Below are positions 30,604 through 40,255 of a DNA stretch of 64,000 nt, piece by piece. Origin of the DNA: Acetatifactor muris. Lineage in GTDB: Bacteria > Bacillota > Clostridia > Lachnospirales > Lachnospiraceae. The notes beneath the pieces are model-generated. The model had not been told where the DNA came from. It did not search any database and saw only the letters and a list, made by a program, of their open reading frames with translations. Within the stretch, counting starts at the first letter, position 1. Each line of letters begins with the position of its first letter. The position numbers and the translations under genes are program-made. The stretch spans positions 39,161 through 103,160 of the forward strand of contig JAMPFR010000003.1 of assembly GCA_023664365.1 (NCBI GenBank), given 5' to 3'.

Positions 30604-31923
30604 TTACAGTCTGGTCAGCACAAAAATATCATAAATTGCCTTAATTGCGGTTTCAAAGTCCTCGTTTGCCACGCCTATGATAATATTCTGCTCTGAAGAG
30701 CCCTGGTCTATCATACGGACATTCACATTGACATGGGCCAGGGCGGAAAAGATTCGCCCCGCCGTACCTCTGGTAGACTTCATCCCCCGTCCCACAACGG
30801 CAATCAGCGCCAGATCCGACTCAATCTCTATGGAATCCGGATTGGCCAGCCGGTGAATCCCGGCCACCACCTTCTGCTCCTTGTGCATAAACTCGTCCTG
30901 ATGTACAAATACCGTCATAGTGTCAATGCCCGACGGCACATGCTCGAAGGAAATACCGTTTTCCTCAAACGCCTGCAGCACCTTCCTGCCAAAACCGATT
31001 TCCGCATTCATCATATCCTTCTCTATGTTAATGGAGCAGAAACCTTTCTTGCCCGCAATACCGGTAATTACATATTTGGATTTCTGGCAGGTGCTGCCCA
31101 CAATCCAGGTGCCGTTGTCCTCCGGCGCATTGGTGTTGCGGATATTGATGGGAATTCCCTGCTGGCGCACGGGGAAGATAGACTCCTCATGGAGTACGCC
31201 TGCGCCCATGTAGGACAGCTCCCGCAGTTCCTTGTAGGTAATCACCTCAATACCTGCAGGGTTTTCTATGATTCGGGGATCCGCAACCAGGAATCCCGAC
31301 ACGTCTGTCCAGTTTTCATATACATCCACCCGGGCCGCCCTTGCGACAATAGAACCGGTAATGTCAGAGCCGCCTCTGGAAAAGGTTCTTATGGCGCCGT
31401 CCGGCATGGCCCCGTAAAATCCGGGCACCACCGCCCTGTCGCACTCTTCCAGCCTGGCCGACAGTATTTCGTCGGTTTTCGCCTCATCCAGACTTCCGTC
31501 TTCCTTAAAAAAGATAACCTCGGCAGCATCTATGAAGGTAAATCCAAGATATGCCGCCATGATAATGCCGTTCAGATACTCGCCCCTGGACGCGGCGTAG
31601 TTGCTGCCTGCCCGCTCCTTAAAATGCTTCGCGATAAGCCCGAACTCCTGCTCCAGGCTTAAATCCAGCTCCAGACCCTCTATAATCTCCCGGTATCTGG
31701 CTTCAATCGCCTCCAGCGCCTTCTTATAGCTTTTCCCCGATTCCGCCAGCTCATAACAGGCATACAGCATATCCGTCACCTTCGTGTCATCCTTAAACCG
31801 CTTTCCCGGCGCTGAAGGAATCACATATTTTCTGGCGGGGTCCGCCTTTACAATCTCTCCTGCTTTTTTAAACTGCTGGGCACTCGCCAGCGAACTGCCT
31901 CCGAATTTTACAACCTTAGCCAT
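30604..31923 (-). CDS. lysC: Aspartate kinase
   Basis: A 439-residue monofunctional aspartokinase of the longer class. KFGGSS at the N-terminus, FSRGGSDITGSIVA (substrate site), then two ACT domains (MTVFVHQDEF, LALIAVVGRGMKSTRGTAGRIFSAL, NVNVRMIDQGSSEQNI). It phosphorylates aspartate, the first step to Lys, Thr and Met. GGAGAT precedes the start. Last gene of a three-gene unit with homoserine dehydrogenase and an ACT regulator, which points to threonine/methionine supply. Confidence 0.94.
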   Translation of the reverse strand: MAKVVKFGGSSLASAQQFKKAGEIVKADPARKYVIPSAPGKRFKDDTKVTDMLYACYELAESGKSYKKALEAIEARYREIIEGLELDLSLEQEFGLIAKHFKERAGSNYAASRGEYLNGIIMAAYLGFTFIDAAEVIFFKEDGSLDEAKTDEILSARLEECDRAVVPGFYGAMPDGAIRTFSRGGSDITGSIVARAARVDVYENWTDVSGFLVADPRIIENPAGIEVITYKELRELSYMGAGVLHEESIFPVRQQGIPINIRNTNAPEDNGTWIVGSTCQKSKYVITGIAGKKGFCSINIEKDMMNAEIGFGRKVLQAFEENGISFEHVPSGIDTMTVFVHQDEFMHKEQKVVAGIHRLANPDSIEIESDLALIAVVGRGMKSTRGTAGRIFSALAHVNVNVRMIDQGSSEQNIIIGVANEDFETAIKAIYDIFVLTRL

Positions 31924-32030
31924 ATCTCCTGCACCTCATATCCGTATTTTATGTTTTGTAACCCCTGACCGCCGCTTCCCGCCGGGCCGGGAATGCCACC
32001 CGCCCCTGTGCAAAGCGGCTCCCGGGCCAT

Positions 32031-33242
32031 TTATGCCAGGCGGATCCTGCTCAACAGCTCCGGCCCGAAAGCAGCGCTCTTTTCCCCGAATTCCCTCTCA
32101 CTCATTTCATCCGTAAAGAAGCCTATATCCTCCGTCCTGCCGGCGTCCACAAAGCTGCAGCCCCGGAAAATTTCCGCCGCCTTTTTCCTGCTGGAAGCTT
32201 CCGCCCTGACAAAGAAACGTTTCCTGCTCTCTGCCACGTCCGCAAGCCTTGCCTCCTCCCTGTCCCAGATACAGATAATGCTGCTGCGCCCTATATGTCT
32301 TGCACAGTCGATAACATCCGACACCACGGCGCTGGCAGTAGGCAGCTTGCCTGCCCCCCTGCCGTAAAACATAACGTCCCCCAGCATGTTTCCCCGGACA
32401 AACACACCGTTATACACATCATTTACCACCGCCAGAGGATGCTCCCCCGGCACAAGAGCCGGCGCAACCATGGCAAGCACGCTGCCGTCCTCCAGCGCCT
32501 GACTGGTGGCAAGCAGCTTAATTGTCATGCCTGCCGCTTTTGCATAGGCGAAATCCGCCGTGCTGATTCTGCTGATGCCCTCTGTGTATATTTTTTCCGC
32601 ATCCACGTTTTTCCCCATCATAAGGGAAGAGAGAATCGCCACCTTCCGGCAGGCGTCATACCCTTCCACATCCGCCTCCGGATTCCGTTCCGCGTATCCC
32701 AGCTCCTGGGCCTTTTTCAGAGTATCCTCGTAACCGGCCCCCTCCTTCTCCATCTTACTTAAGATATAGTTGGTGGTTCCGTTCAGTATGGCGGTAATCT
32801 TCTCAATCCTTTCAGCCGTCAGTGCCTTTGTAATGGGACGGATAACGGGAATCCCGCCGCCCACGCTGGCCTCAAACATATAGCTGCACTTTTTGTCCCT
32901 TGCAATCTCCAGCAGCTCCGCGCCGTGCTTCGCCACCAGCTCCTTATTGGAGGTACACACGCTCTTTCCCGCCTCCAGCAGCTGCTTTGTAAACTGATAC
33001 GCCGCTCCTACGCCTCCCATGACCTCGCAGACCACGCTGATTTCCGGGTCGTTCAGAATCACATTAAAATCATGGATAACCCTGTCCTCATAGGGGTCGC
33101 CGGGAAAATCCCGCAAATCCAGAATGTACTTGACGTGCATTTCCTCACCGGCCTTGCCGCTGACCTCCGCGTTATTGCTTTCAATGACCTCCACTACACC
33201 GCTTCCCACGGTGCCGTATCCCAAAACCGCTACCTTTATCAT
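32031..33242 (-). CDS. hom: Homoserine dehydrogenase
   Basis: A 403-residue protein. IKVAVLGYGTVGSGVVEVI is the NAD(P)-binding start; SNKELVAKHG, EASVGGGIPVIRPI, LNGTTNYILSKM and YAERNPEADVEGYDACRKVAILSS are the homoserine dehydrogenase block. It reduces aspartate semialdehyde to homoserine. It lacks a clear C-terminal ACT domain of the usual kind but has about 80 residues after the catalytic domain. Start 33242 has GGAGACAGG upstream. Confidence 0.95.
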   Translation of the reverse strand: MIKVAVLGYGTVGSGVVEVIESNNAEVSGKAGEEMHVKYILDLRDFPGDPYEDRVIHDFNVILNDPEISVVCEVMGGVGAAYQFTKQLLEAGKSVCTSNKELVAKHGAELLEIARDKKCSYMFEASVGGGIPVIRPITKALTAERIEKITAILNGTTNYILSKMEKEGAGYEDTLKKAQELGYAERNPEADVEGYDACRKVAILSSLMMGKNVDAEKIYTEGISRISTADFAYAKAAGMTIKLLATSQALEDGSVLAMVAPALVPGEHPLAVVNDVYNGVFVRGNMLGDVMFYGRGAGKLPTASAVVSDVIDCARHIGRSSIICIWDREEARLADVAESRKRFFVRAEASSRKKAAEIFRGCSFVDAGRTEDIGFFTDEMSEREFGEKSAAFGPELLSRIRLA

Positions 33243-33267
33243 ATCCTGTCTCCGTTTCTGTATATTT

Positions 33268-33723
33268 TTATATTTCGCCCTTTTCATGCGCCACTATCTT
33301 CACATGATGCACACCCTTCTGCGCCTCCATCTGCTCCAGCATTTTTGATATGTCCCCGGTGTTTTGAAGCACCTGCACACTCAGGCTTAAAGACGCCATG
33401 CCGTTGATGGGAATGCTCTGGTGAATGGTCAGTATATTCGCACCATACTCCGCTATGATTTTCAGTACATCCGACAGAAGCCCCGGCTCATCCTCCATCT
33501 GAAATGTCAGTGTAACAGTGGTTCCCCGGGCGCTGTCATGGAACTGAAAAATATCATCTTTATATTTATAAAAAGAACTGCGGCTGATGCCGACAGCATC
33601 AACCGCTTCCTGAACTGTCGGAACCTTCTCCGACTCCAGAAGCCTCTTTGCTTCGACCACCCGCAGCAACACATCCGGCACCGCTTTCTGGGTCACCACA
33701 TAATATTTTGCCGCTCCGCTCAT
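33268..33723 (-). CDS. UPF0735 ACT-domain regulator
   Basis: A 151-residue protein: N-terminal helix-turn-helix-like part (VQEAVDAVGISRSSFYKYKDDIFQF) and a C-terminal ACT domain (VTLTFQMEDEPGLLSDVLKIIAEYGANILTIHQ). Members of this family usually precede hom in Firmicutes and are thought to sense an amino acid of the pathway. It lies 25 bp upstream of hom. Confidence 0.88.
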   Translation of the reverse strand: MSGAAKYYVVTQKAVPDVLLRVVEAKRLLESEKVPTVQEAVDAVGISRSSFYKYKDDIFQFHDSARGTTVTLTFQMEDEPGLLSDVLKIIAEYGANILTIHQSIPINGMASLSLSVQVLQNTGDISKMLEQMEAQKGVHHVKIVAHEKGEI

Positions 33724-33798
33724 ATTGATTTCATGCCTTTCTGCAATTGTGCCGCAAAGCGTTTCTCTATCGCGGACACTTGTTTGCCAGCGAAAGAT

Positions 33799-33827
33799 AT
33801 TCTAGCACATATCATTTGAAAGCACAA
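33799..33827 (-). promoter_or_regulatory. Promoter of the UPF0735-hom-lysC operon
   Basis: Minus-strand TTGTGC (33822-33827), 17 bp, TAGAAT (33799-33804). Confidence 0.6.
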
Positions 33828-33963
33828 GCCTTTTTTATAACAGATGATGCAAAAATGATTGAAATTTTATGCCAATATGTGGAAATTCTGATGCACATTT
33901 TGCGCATTTCCTTCTTATAATTGTCCCAAAATAAGTTCAACCATATTACAGGGAGGTTTCACA

Positions 33964-36078
33964 ATGCGCATTATGAGGGAAAAAAGAATTACGGACAAAA
34001 TCAGGAAACGGATATGCTGCCTTCTGGCGCTGCTGCTGTTTGCCGCAAGCTGCCCCGGGGTTTATGCAGCGGAAGAAACCGCCGCAGAGGAAGACGGTTC
34101 GGAAGAAAGTGACGGGAACAGTCTTCTTGCCCCCTATTTTATCGTTCAGGGTACGGAAAATGACGCTCTTGCCACAGAACACTTTCCGTTAAAAGCAACC
34201 AATGTGGTTTCCAACATCAACGGCATCATTGCCGAAACCTATGTAACACAGACTTACGCAAACGAAGGGGATATTCCCATAAATGCCAGTTATGTGTTCC
34301 CCGCCTCCTCCGACGTCACCGTCCATGGCATGAAGATGGTGATTGGCAATGAGATGATTACCGCCCAAATCAGGGAAAAGGAAACGGCAAAGAAGGAATA
34401 TACGGAGGCAAAGAGCGAAGGCAAAAGCGCTTCCCTGATGGAACAGAAAAGACCGAATGTGTTCACCATGGACGTGGCAAATATCATGCCCGGGGATATT
34501 GTAAATATTGAACTGCACTACACGCAGTTAATCACTCCCGAAGAAAACACCTATGAATTTGTCTTTCCCACCGTAGTGGGCCCCCGCTATACCCCGCCTG
34601 CCTCGTCCGAACCTCCTGCGGACAATACCGGTTCGGATGACAAAAGCAGCGAAAACGGCAGCTCCGGGGAAGACTGGACGGCAAGCCCCTACCTGCCGGA
34701 GGGCGTTACGCCTCCCGGGGATTATAATATCACGGTAAATCTCTCCACAGGCGTCCCCATTGCCGACATCACAAGCAAATCCCACGGCGTCAAAATCGTT
34801 AAGTCCAACGATTCCACCGCCCGGATTACCTTGATGAATCCCGACGATTACGCAGGCAACAGAGACTTTATTTTAAAATACAGGCTTACCGGCGGGGAAA
34901 TTCAGAGCGGCCTGGTGCTCTCCGGCGGCGAAGATGAGAACTTCTTTATGCTGACTATACAGCCGCCCGAGAGGTATGCGCCTGAAGACCTTCCCCCAAG
35001 AGAATATATTTTCGTGCTGGATGTATCCGGCTCCATGTTCGGCTATCCTCTGGATACCGCCAAAGCTCTGGTGCGGGATCTGGTGACGGATCTGAAAGAG
35101 ACAGACACCTTCAACCTGGTGCTTTTTGCCAATGATTCCACCTTGCTTTCTTCCGGTTCCCTGACCGCTACGCCGCAGAATGTCAGCGCCGCCATACAGA
35201 TGATTGACGAACAGAATGGCGGCGGCGGAACTTCCCTGCTCCCGGCGCTGCAGGACGCCCTTGCCATACCGAAGGAGGACAATACGGCACGGAGCATTGT
35301 GATTATCACCGACGGATATATCTCCAACGACAATGAAGTCATCTCCTGTGTCACCGAAAACATGAACAAGGCCAGCTTTTTCTCCTTCGGCATCGGCACC
35401 TCCGTCAACGATTACCTGATTAAACAGATTGCAGGCTGCGGTCTGGGAGAATCCTTTATCGTAACGGACAGTGAGGACGCTGCGGATTCCGCAGCCCGCT
35501 TCCGCACTTACATTGAGGCTCCCCTGCTCACGGATATATCCGTAGCTTTTCAGAATTTCCAGGTTTACGACGTAGAGCCCTCCGTCCCTTCCATTCTGTA
35601 TGCGGCGCAGCCCATTGTGCTCTTTGGAAAATGGCGCGGAAATCCCATGGGAACCGTCACCGTAACCGGTAAGGCAGGCAAGGAAGACTATATACAGGAA
35701 ATTCCCGTAAATACTGTAGAAGTGGACAGGGAAAACGAAGCAATCCGCTATCTGTGGGCCAGAACCCATCTGGACAGAATTGCAGGGTACGGCAGTGTCC
35801 GCAACGACGCCTCTGTAAAGGATGAAATTACCCGGATCGGCCTGGAATATAATATGATTACACCCTACACCTCTTTTGTGGCCGTTTCCGAAATCATCCG
35901 GAATCCGGCGAAAGACAGTACAGACGTGGATCAGGCTCTCCCCCTGCCCCAGAGAGTATCCGGGCTGGCCGTGGGCGGCGGATACCGGGCCTATTCGGAG
36001 CCGGAGCTTCTCTTTCTGCTTCTGCCTGCCGCAGCGATATTTCTGCGGAGAACAGTAAAAGCAAAACGCACCCGCTGA
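33964..36078 (+). CDS. VIT and vWA domain surface protein, probable exosortase substrate
   Basis: A 704-residue protein. Signal peptide (RICCLLALLLFAASCPGVYA), VIT domain at about 60-200 (ATNVVSNINGIIAETYVTQTYANEGDIPINASYVFPASSDVTVHGM), vWA domain at about 340-510 with an intact MIDAS motif DVSGSM and later GGGTSLLPAL, and a C-terminal YSEPELLFLLLPAAAIFLRR followed by KAKRTR. SEPE + span + basic tail is laid out like an exosortase sorting signal. GGGAGG lies 7 bp before the ATG. The next gene is an exosortase, which supports the substrate idea. Ligand or partner unknown. Confidence 0.85.
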   Translation: MRIMREKRITDKIRKRICCLLALLLFAASCPGVYAAEETAAEEDGSEESDGNSLLAPYFIVQGTENDALATEHFPLKATNVVSNINGIIAETYVTQTYANEGDIPINASYVFPASSDVTVHGMKMVIGNEMITAQIREKETAKKEYTEAKSEGKSASLMEQKRPNVFTMDVANIMPGDIVNIELHYTQLITPEENTYEFVFPTVVGPRYTPPASSEPPADNTGSDDKSSENGSSGEDWTASPYLPEGVTPPGDYNITVNLSTGVPIADITSKSHGVKIVKSNDSTARITLMNPDDYAGNRDFILKYRLTGGEIQSGLVLSGGEDENFFMLTIQPPERYAPEDLPPREYIFVLDVSGSMFGYPLDTAKALVRDLVTDLKETDTFNLVLFANDSTLLSSGSLTATPQNVSAAIQMIDEQNGGGGTSLLPALQDALAIPKEDNTARSIVIITDGYISNDNEVISCVTENMNKASFFSFGIGTSVNDYLIKQIAGCGLGESFIVTDSEDAADSAARFRTYIEAPLLTDISVAFQNFQVYDVEPSVPSILYAAQPIVLFGKWRGNPMGTVTVTGKAGKEDYIQEIPVNTVEVDRENEAIRYLWARTHLDRIAGYGSVRNDASVKDEITRIGLEYNMITPYTSFVAVSEIIRNPAKDSTDVDQALPLPQRVSGLAVGGGYRAYSEPELLFLLLPAAAIFLRRTVKAKRTR

Positions 36079-36110
36079 AACCCTATTCTGAAAGAAAGGC
36101 ATAGTCAAAA

Positions 36111-36980
36111 ATGTCAGTCAAAAAAGAAATCAACCTTCTGCGTCAAAACTTCCTCTTTTACCTGGCGGGAGCGCTTCTGCTTCTGGGGCTGAAATGCTAT
36201 TACCGCCAGGCCGACTGCGATTCCCTGTTATGGATCCTTAAGCCCACTGCAGGATGGGTGCAGTTCTTAAGCGGGATACCTTTCATATATCTGCCGGGCA
36301 CAGGCTATGTAAATCACGACTTACGCCTGCTGATCGCGCCCTCCTGCTCCGGAGTCAGGTTTATGACCGTCCTCTTTGCAACCCTGTTTTTTTCCTTTGT
36401 CCATATCATTGCGGTGCCCGGCTCATCCTCTGCCTCCGGGGCCGCTCCTGATGATGAGGACCCTCGCGGCATTCACCGGCCTGTCCGGGCCGGCCATGGC
36501 CGGTTTTACACATGGCTGCCCGGCTCATTGCCCGCAGGGATAAGAGGCATCTGCTGGATTGCCGTCAGCGGAAGCCTGGCCTGGCTGTTTACCGTCTTTG
36601 TCAACGGCCTTCGCATCATCGCCGCCATCTACCTTCCCATATACCTTGAAGAAGCCGGGCTGACGGGAGGAATACTGACCCATGACCGGCTTCACACCTT
36701 AATCGGCGTAGTGGTATATTTCATTGCTCTGCTCACAATCTACCGCCTGGCAGACTGCTTTGTCCGGAGAGGGAGCAAAACTGCCGTCTCACCGGCTTTC
36801 TGGCGCAAATGTGCGCCCCCTGTATTCTGGTACTTCGTTCTCACCCTGGGACTGCCTCTCCTGCACAGCTTTGGCCGGAAGGAGTTTACGGAATTCGCAG
36901 TACTCGTCACCGGCTGCTGTGGGTTGATTCTGCTGCCCTATGCCACGATACTGTTCCTGCGGCGGCGAAAGCAGGCCTGA
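36111..36980 (+). CDS. Exosortase (XrtK-like)
   Basis: A 289-residue multi-span membrane protein with the exosortase triad: Cys79 in APSCSGVRFM, Arg168 in NGLRIIAAI, His in THDRLHTLIG (191/195). These enzymes cut C-terminal sorting signals, here probably that of the VIT/vWA protein 32 bp upstream. Between the third and fourth spans (about 104-145) is a hydrophilic Pro/Gly/Arg segment that looks unlike the family and could be an insert or paired frameshifts. It ends 2 bp before the convergent GGDEF gene. XrtK is assigned from the VIT neighbour and size; a database model would confirm it. Confidence 0.8.
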   Translation: MSVKKEINLLRQNFLFYLAGALLLLGLKCYYRQADCDSLLWILKPTAGWVQFLSGIPFIYLPGTGYVNHDLRLLIAPSCSGVRFMTVLFATLFFSFVHIIAVPGSSSASGAAPDDEDPRGIHRPVRAGHGRFYTWLPGSLPAGIRGICWIAVSGSLAWLFTVFVNGLRIIAAIYLPIYLEEAGLTGGILTHDRLHTLIGVVVYFIALLTIYRLADCFVRRGSKTAVSPAFWRKCAPPVFWYFVLTLGLPLLHSFGRKEFTEFAVLVTGCCGLILLPYATILFLRRRKQA

Positions 36981-36982
36981 CG

Positions 36983-38026
36983 TCACACCACCAGCCTGTT
37001 TTTGCCCGACTGCTTTCCCTGGTACAGCTTCTGATCCGCCGCATTAATCCATTCGTCCACACTCTGCCCTTTTGCATATCTGGCAAGACCAATGGTAAGA
37101 GTAACCTTAATGTCATGGCCTTCATACCTGAACTCATACTTTTCCACCGCTCTGCGGACTTTCTCCATCACAAAGCCTGCGGAGCCGGGCCCCTCTGCCC
37201 GGTGCTCGGCCATCCGTCCCACCAGGATAAATTCCTCTCCGCCCCAGCGGCAGGGTATCATCCCGCAGCAGTTTTCCGAAATCAGTCCGGCCACGCTCTT
37301 CAGCACATAATCGCCGCAGTTGTGCCCGTAGGTATCGTTGATTTTCTTGAAATCGTCAATATCCATCATAGCCAGCCAGTAATCCGCCATATCCTCACCT
37401 TCATACACCTTCTGCAGATGCTCGATCAGATAATTGCGGTTCACCAGCTCTGTCAGCTTGTCATGATTGGCCTGCCTTGCCAGTTCATCCTCATAGTAAT
37501 TTGCCTTGGAAACCAGCAGCCAGAAGCACACCGCCGCAAAGGCAAACATAAACATGGCGTTAATAACGGTAATCACAAGGGCTACACCGTCCTCCAGCCG
37601 GTATCTGGGGGCAAAACACCTTGACAGGATAAGCACCGCAGGAAAGGAGGCCGCGCAGATTAAAGAAAGCACTATGGAATTGAGACGTTTCAGCTTCGCC
37701 CTGGCGAAAAAATAGTCCGTAAAAAATACCATGGCCATTGCTCCGAAGAAATAATACTGGAAGCCGCAGCTCCAGCCCACACACGCCACCGCCAGCAGCA
37801 TATGCGCAATGATTTCCGTCAGGGTCACAAATATGTATGTTCTGGACTTTTCATATTTAATGGCAAGAGAAAGCACCATATAAACAGATACGCTCAAAAC
37901 ATTCACCCATACCATAAAGCTCACATGGGTAAATGCAAAAAAGGACATAAGAAACGCATGTACTGCCAGGATCAGGGTATTGCCCAAATATAAAAAGGAT
38001 TTAATTTCTTTTCTGTTTCCGTTCAT
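36983..38026 (-). CDS. Membrane diguanylate cyclase (GGDEF)
   Basis: A 347-residue protein with about six spans in the first 175 residues and a GGDEF domain after a short helix: NHDKLTELVNRNYL, MDIDDFKKINDTYGHNCGDYVLK, active-site RWGGEEF, and TLTIGLARY. It makes cyclic di-GMP. The usual RxxD inhibitory site is not obvious. AAAGG precedes the ATG. Confidence 0.92.
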   Translation of the reverse strand: MNGNRKEIKSFLYLGNTLILAVHAFLMSFFAFTHVSFMVWVNVLSVSVYMVLSLAIKYEKSRTYIFVTLTEIIAHMLLAVACVGWSCGFQYYFFGAMAMVFFTDYFFARAKLKRLNSIVLSLICAASFPAVLILSRCFAPRYRLEDGVALVITVINAMFMFAFAAVCFWLLVSKANYYEDELARQANHDKLTELVNRNYLIEHLQKVYEGEDMADYWLAMMDIDDFKKINDTYGHNCGDYVLKSVAGLISENCCGMIPCRWGGEEFILVGRMAEHRAEGPGSAGFVMEKVRRAVEKYEFRYEGHDIKVTLTIGLARYAKGQSVDEWINAADQKLYQGKQSGKNRLVV

Positions 38027-38066
38027 TTCAGTACCTTTTCATTCGTTGCTTTTTACAATAAGGGAC

Positions 38067-38095
38067 ATTATAGCACGTTCCTTCTTCACAGACAA
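38067..38095 (-). promoter_or_regulatory. GGDEF gene promoter
   Basis: Minus-strand TTGTCT (38090-38095), 17 bp, TATAAT (38067-38072). Confidence 0.7.
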
Positions 38096-38176
38096 GCCGG
38101 AATCCAAAAGTTTTGTTCCCACGCGCCGGATATTTGTGGTATAATGATTCTGCTGACGCAAAGGAGGTGCCAAATT

Positions 38177-40189
38177 TTGAAAAACAAAAAACAAGCGAAA
38201 CTCATAACCTGTACCGGGATTCTGTTGGCAGCGGCATGTCTGTCCGGCTGCGGCGCAAAGGAAACCTTTACTCCTCAGCACACGGACGTCACCGCTCTGG
38301 ATCGTCCTGCGGAAATTTATGTAAAGCAGGTGGAGGGGCTCTCTGACAGCTTCTGGCTGGGCGTGGATGTTTCTTCCGTCCTTGCGGAGGAAGAAAGCGG
38401 CGTAGTCTATTACAACGAAGACGGTGAACCCCAGGACATTTTTCAGACCCTGAAGGAAAACGGCGTAAATGCAGTCCGCATCCGTGTCTGGAACGACCCC
38501 TGGGATGCAGACGGAAATTCCTACGGCGGCGGACATAACGATTTGAACACTGCCATCACCATCGGACAGCGGGCAACCGACTATGGTATGAGCGTATTGA
38601 TTGATTTCCACTATTCCGACTTCTGGGCGGATCCCAACAAGCAGATGGTTCCCAAAGCCTGGGCCGAAATGGACGTGGATGAGAAATGCAAGGCGCTGGC
38701 AGACTACACGGAAAAGTCCCTGAATGCCCTTCTGGATGCAGGCGTAAATGTAGCCGCCGTGCAGGTGGGCAACGAGACTACTACCGGTATGTCGGGAGAG
38801 AAAAACTGGGACTCTGTGCTGAAGCTCTTTTCTTCCGGCTGCGACGCCGTACGCCGGGTCTCCGAGAAAAAGAAACATCCCATGGAGATTGTTCTCCACT
38901 TTACCAATCCGGAAAACAGCACCCAGTTCTTAAGCTTTGCCAGAAGCCTGGACGACGCCGATGTGGACTATGATATATTTGCCACCTCCTATTATCCGTT
39001 CTGGCACGGGACCCTGACGAATCTGACCTCCGTCCTGTCCAAAATTGCCCTGATCTATGACAAGAAGGTAATGGTTGCCGAGGTTTCCTATTGTTATACC
39101 ATGGAGGACGGGGACGGCTCCGGCAACAGTATCGGCGATGGCTCTGCCTCCTGTGAGCTGAACTATCCCGTTTCCGTCCAGGGGCAGGCGAACGCTGTCC
39201 GGGACGTTGTGAATGCAGTAGCGGCCTGCGGAGATGCGGGCGTGGGCGTCTTTTACTGGGAACCCGCCTGGATTCCCGTTCCCGGCAGCACCTATTCGGA
39301 CAGACAGACTCTCTGGGAGGCCAACGGCGCAGGCTGGGCCTCCAGCTACGCAGGCGAATATGATCCCGGCGACGCAGGGGTCTATTACGGCGGCTCCTCC
39401 TGGGATAATCAGGCTCTCTTCGATTTTGAGGGGCATCCTCTGGCTTCCTTAAGCGTATTCCGGTATCTGGCTGAAGGAGCCGAGATGGATCTGAAGAGGC
39501 TTGCCCTGCGGGATACCGAGATGACCGTTAAGATAGAGGATGACATTATTCTGCCTGAGACAGCCACCGTCATCTACAACGACGGGTCGGAAAAGCGGGA
39601 AGCCGTGACCTGGGATGTTACCCCCGAAATCATCGCAGGCTGGGGCCCGGGCGACCATACCGTCATCGGAACACTGGCCGTGGAAGCTGACGCCTCCGAT
39701 TTTGATCCTACCTGTAAATGCACCGTACATATACTGGATATAAACTTCGTGCAGAATTACAGCTTTGAGGAGGAGGATACCTCCATGTGGACAATCACCG
39801 ATGTCGGCGGCACCACTGATGAGATGTATGTCATCGACAAATCCTCCGATGCGGTTACCGGCAATAAATCCCTGCACTTCTACTCTGCCAAAAATGTGGA
39901 TTTCACTGTGGAGCAGACCATTACCGGCCTGGCGCCCGGAACCTATTATTTCCAGATTACCCTTCACGGCGGGGATGCAGATCCTCAGGATATGTCCATC
40001 TACGCCATAGCCGACGGGGAAACCTATACCGCCGCCACAGATGTAGGCGGCTGGAGCGAATACCGCTCTCCCCGCATTGAAGGCATCACCACCACGGACG
40101 GCACCATTACCATAGGCGCGCATATTATCAGCGGCCCCGGCTCCTGGGGCAACCTGGATGACTTCATTCTGTCTCCGGTGGCTGAGTAA
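38177..40189 (+). CDS. GH53 endo-beta-1,4-galactanase lipoprotein
   Basis: A 670-residue lipoprotein (signal TCTGILLAAACLSGC, lipobox LSGC). GH53 domain at about 50-415: GVDVSSVLAEE, NAVRIRVWNDPWD, acid/base Glu in VQVGNETTTGM, nucleophile Glu in VMVAEVSYCYT, FYWEPAW. Then a bacterial Ig-like domain (VIYNDGSEKREAVTWD) and a C-terminal beta-sandwich carbohydrate-binding module (NYSFEEEDTSMWTI). It cleaves galactan side chains of pectin outside the cell. The start is TTG with AAAGGAGG 8 bp upstream; a TATAAT at 38140-38145 is the likely -10. Confidence 0.92.
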   Translation: MKNKKQAKLITCTGILLAAACLSGCGAKETFTPQHTDVTALDRPAEIYVKQVEGLSDSFWLGVDVSSVLAEEESGVVYYNEDGEPQDIFQTLKENGVNAVRIRVWNDPWDADGNSYGGGHNDLNTAITIGQRATDYGMSVLIDFHYSDFWADPNKQMVPKAWAEMDVDEKCKALADYTEKSLNALLDAGVNVAAVQVGNETTTGMSGEKNWDSVLKLFSSGCDAVRRVSEKKKHPMEIVLHFTNPENSTQFLSFARSLDDADVDYDIFATSYYPFWHGTLTNLTSVLSKIALIYDKKVMVAEVSYCYTMEDGDGSGNSIGDGSASCELNYPVSVQGQANAVRDVVNAVAACGDAGVGVFYWEPAWIPVPGSTYSDRQTLWEANGAGWASSYAGEYDPGDAGVYYGGSSWDNQALFDFEGHPLASLSVFRYLAEGAEMDLKRLALRDTEMTVKIEDDIILPETATVIYNDGSEKREAVTWDVTPEIIAGWGPGDHTVIGTLAVEADASDFDPTCKCTVHILDINFVQNYSFEEEDTSMWTITDVGGTTDEMYVIDKSSDAVTGNKSLHFYSAKNVDFTVEQTITGLAPGTYYFQITLHGGDADPQDMSIYAIADGETYTAATDVGGWSEYRSPRIEGITTTDGTITIGAHIISGPGSWGNLDDFILSPVAE

Positions 40190-40199
40190 ATCTTTTCTA

Positions 40200-40227
40200 T
40201 TGTAAAAATCGGGAAACCGCGTATAAT
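40200..40227 (+). promoter_or_regulatory. Promoter of the 60-residue gene
   Basis: TTGTAA (40200-40205), 16 bp, TATAAT (40222-40227). Confidence 0.6.
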
Positions 40228-40255
40228 GAAAGCAGCAATAATAAGGGGGCTTGCT

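Noticed and set aside
30125-30634. Plus-strand frame of 169 codons with Phe/Leu/Cys-rich end, looking like a membrane protein
   Set aside because: The hydrophobic part is only the translation of the pyrimidine minisatellite; no start signals.
34873-36108. Minus-strand frame of 411 codons
   Set aside because: Antisense of the VIT/vWA gene, which has signal peptide, domains and ribosome binding site.
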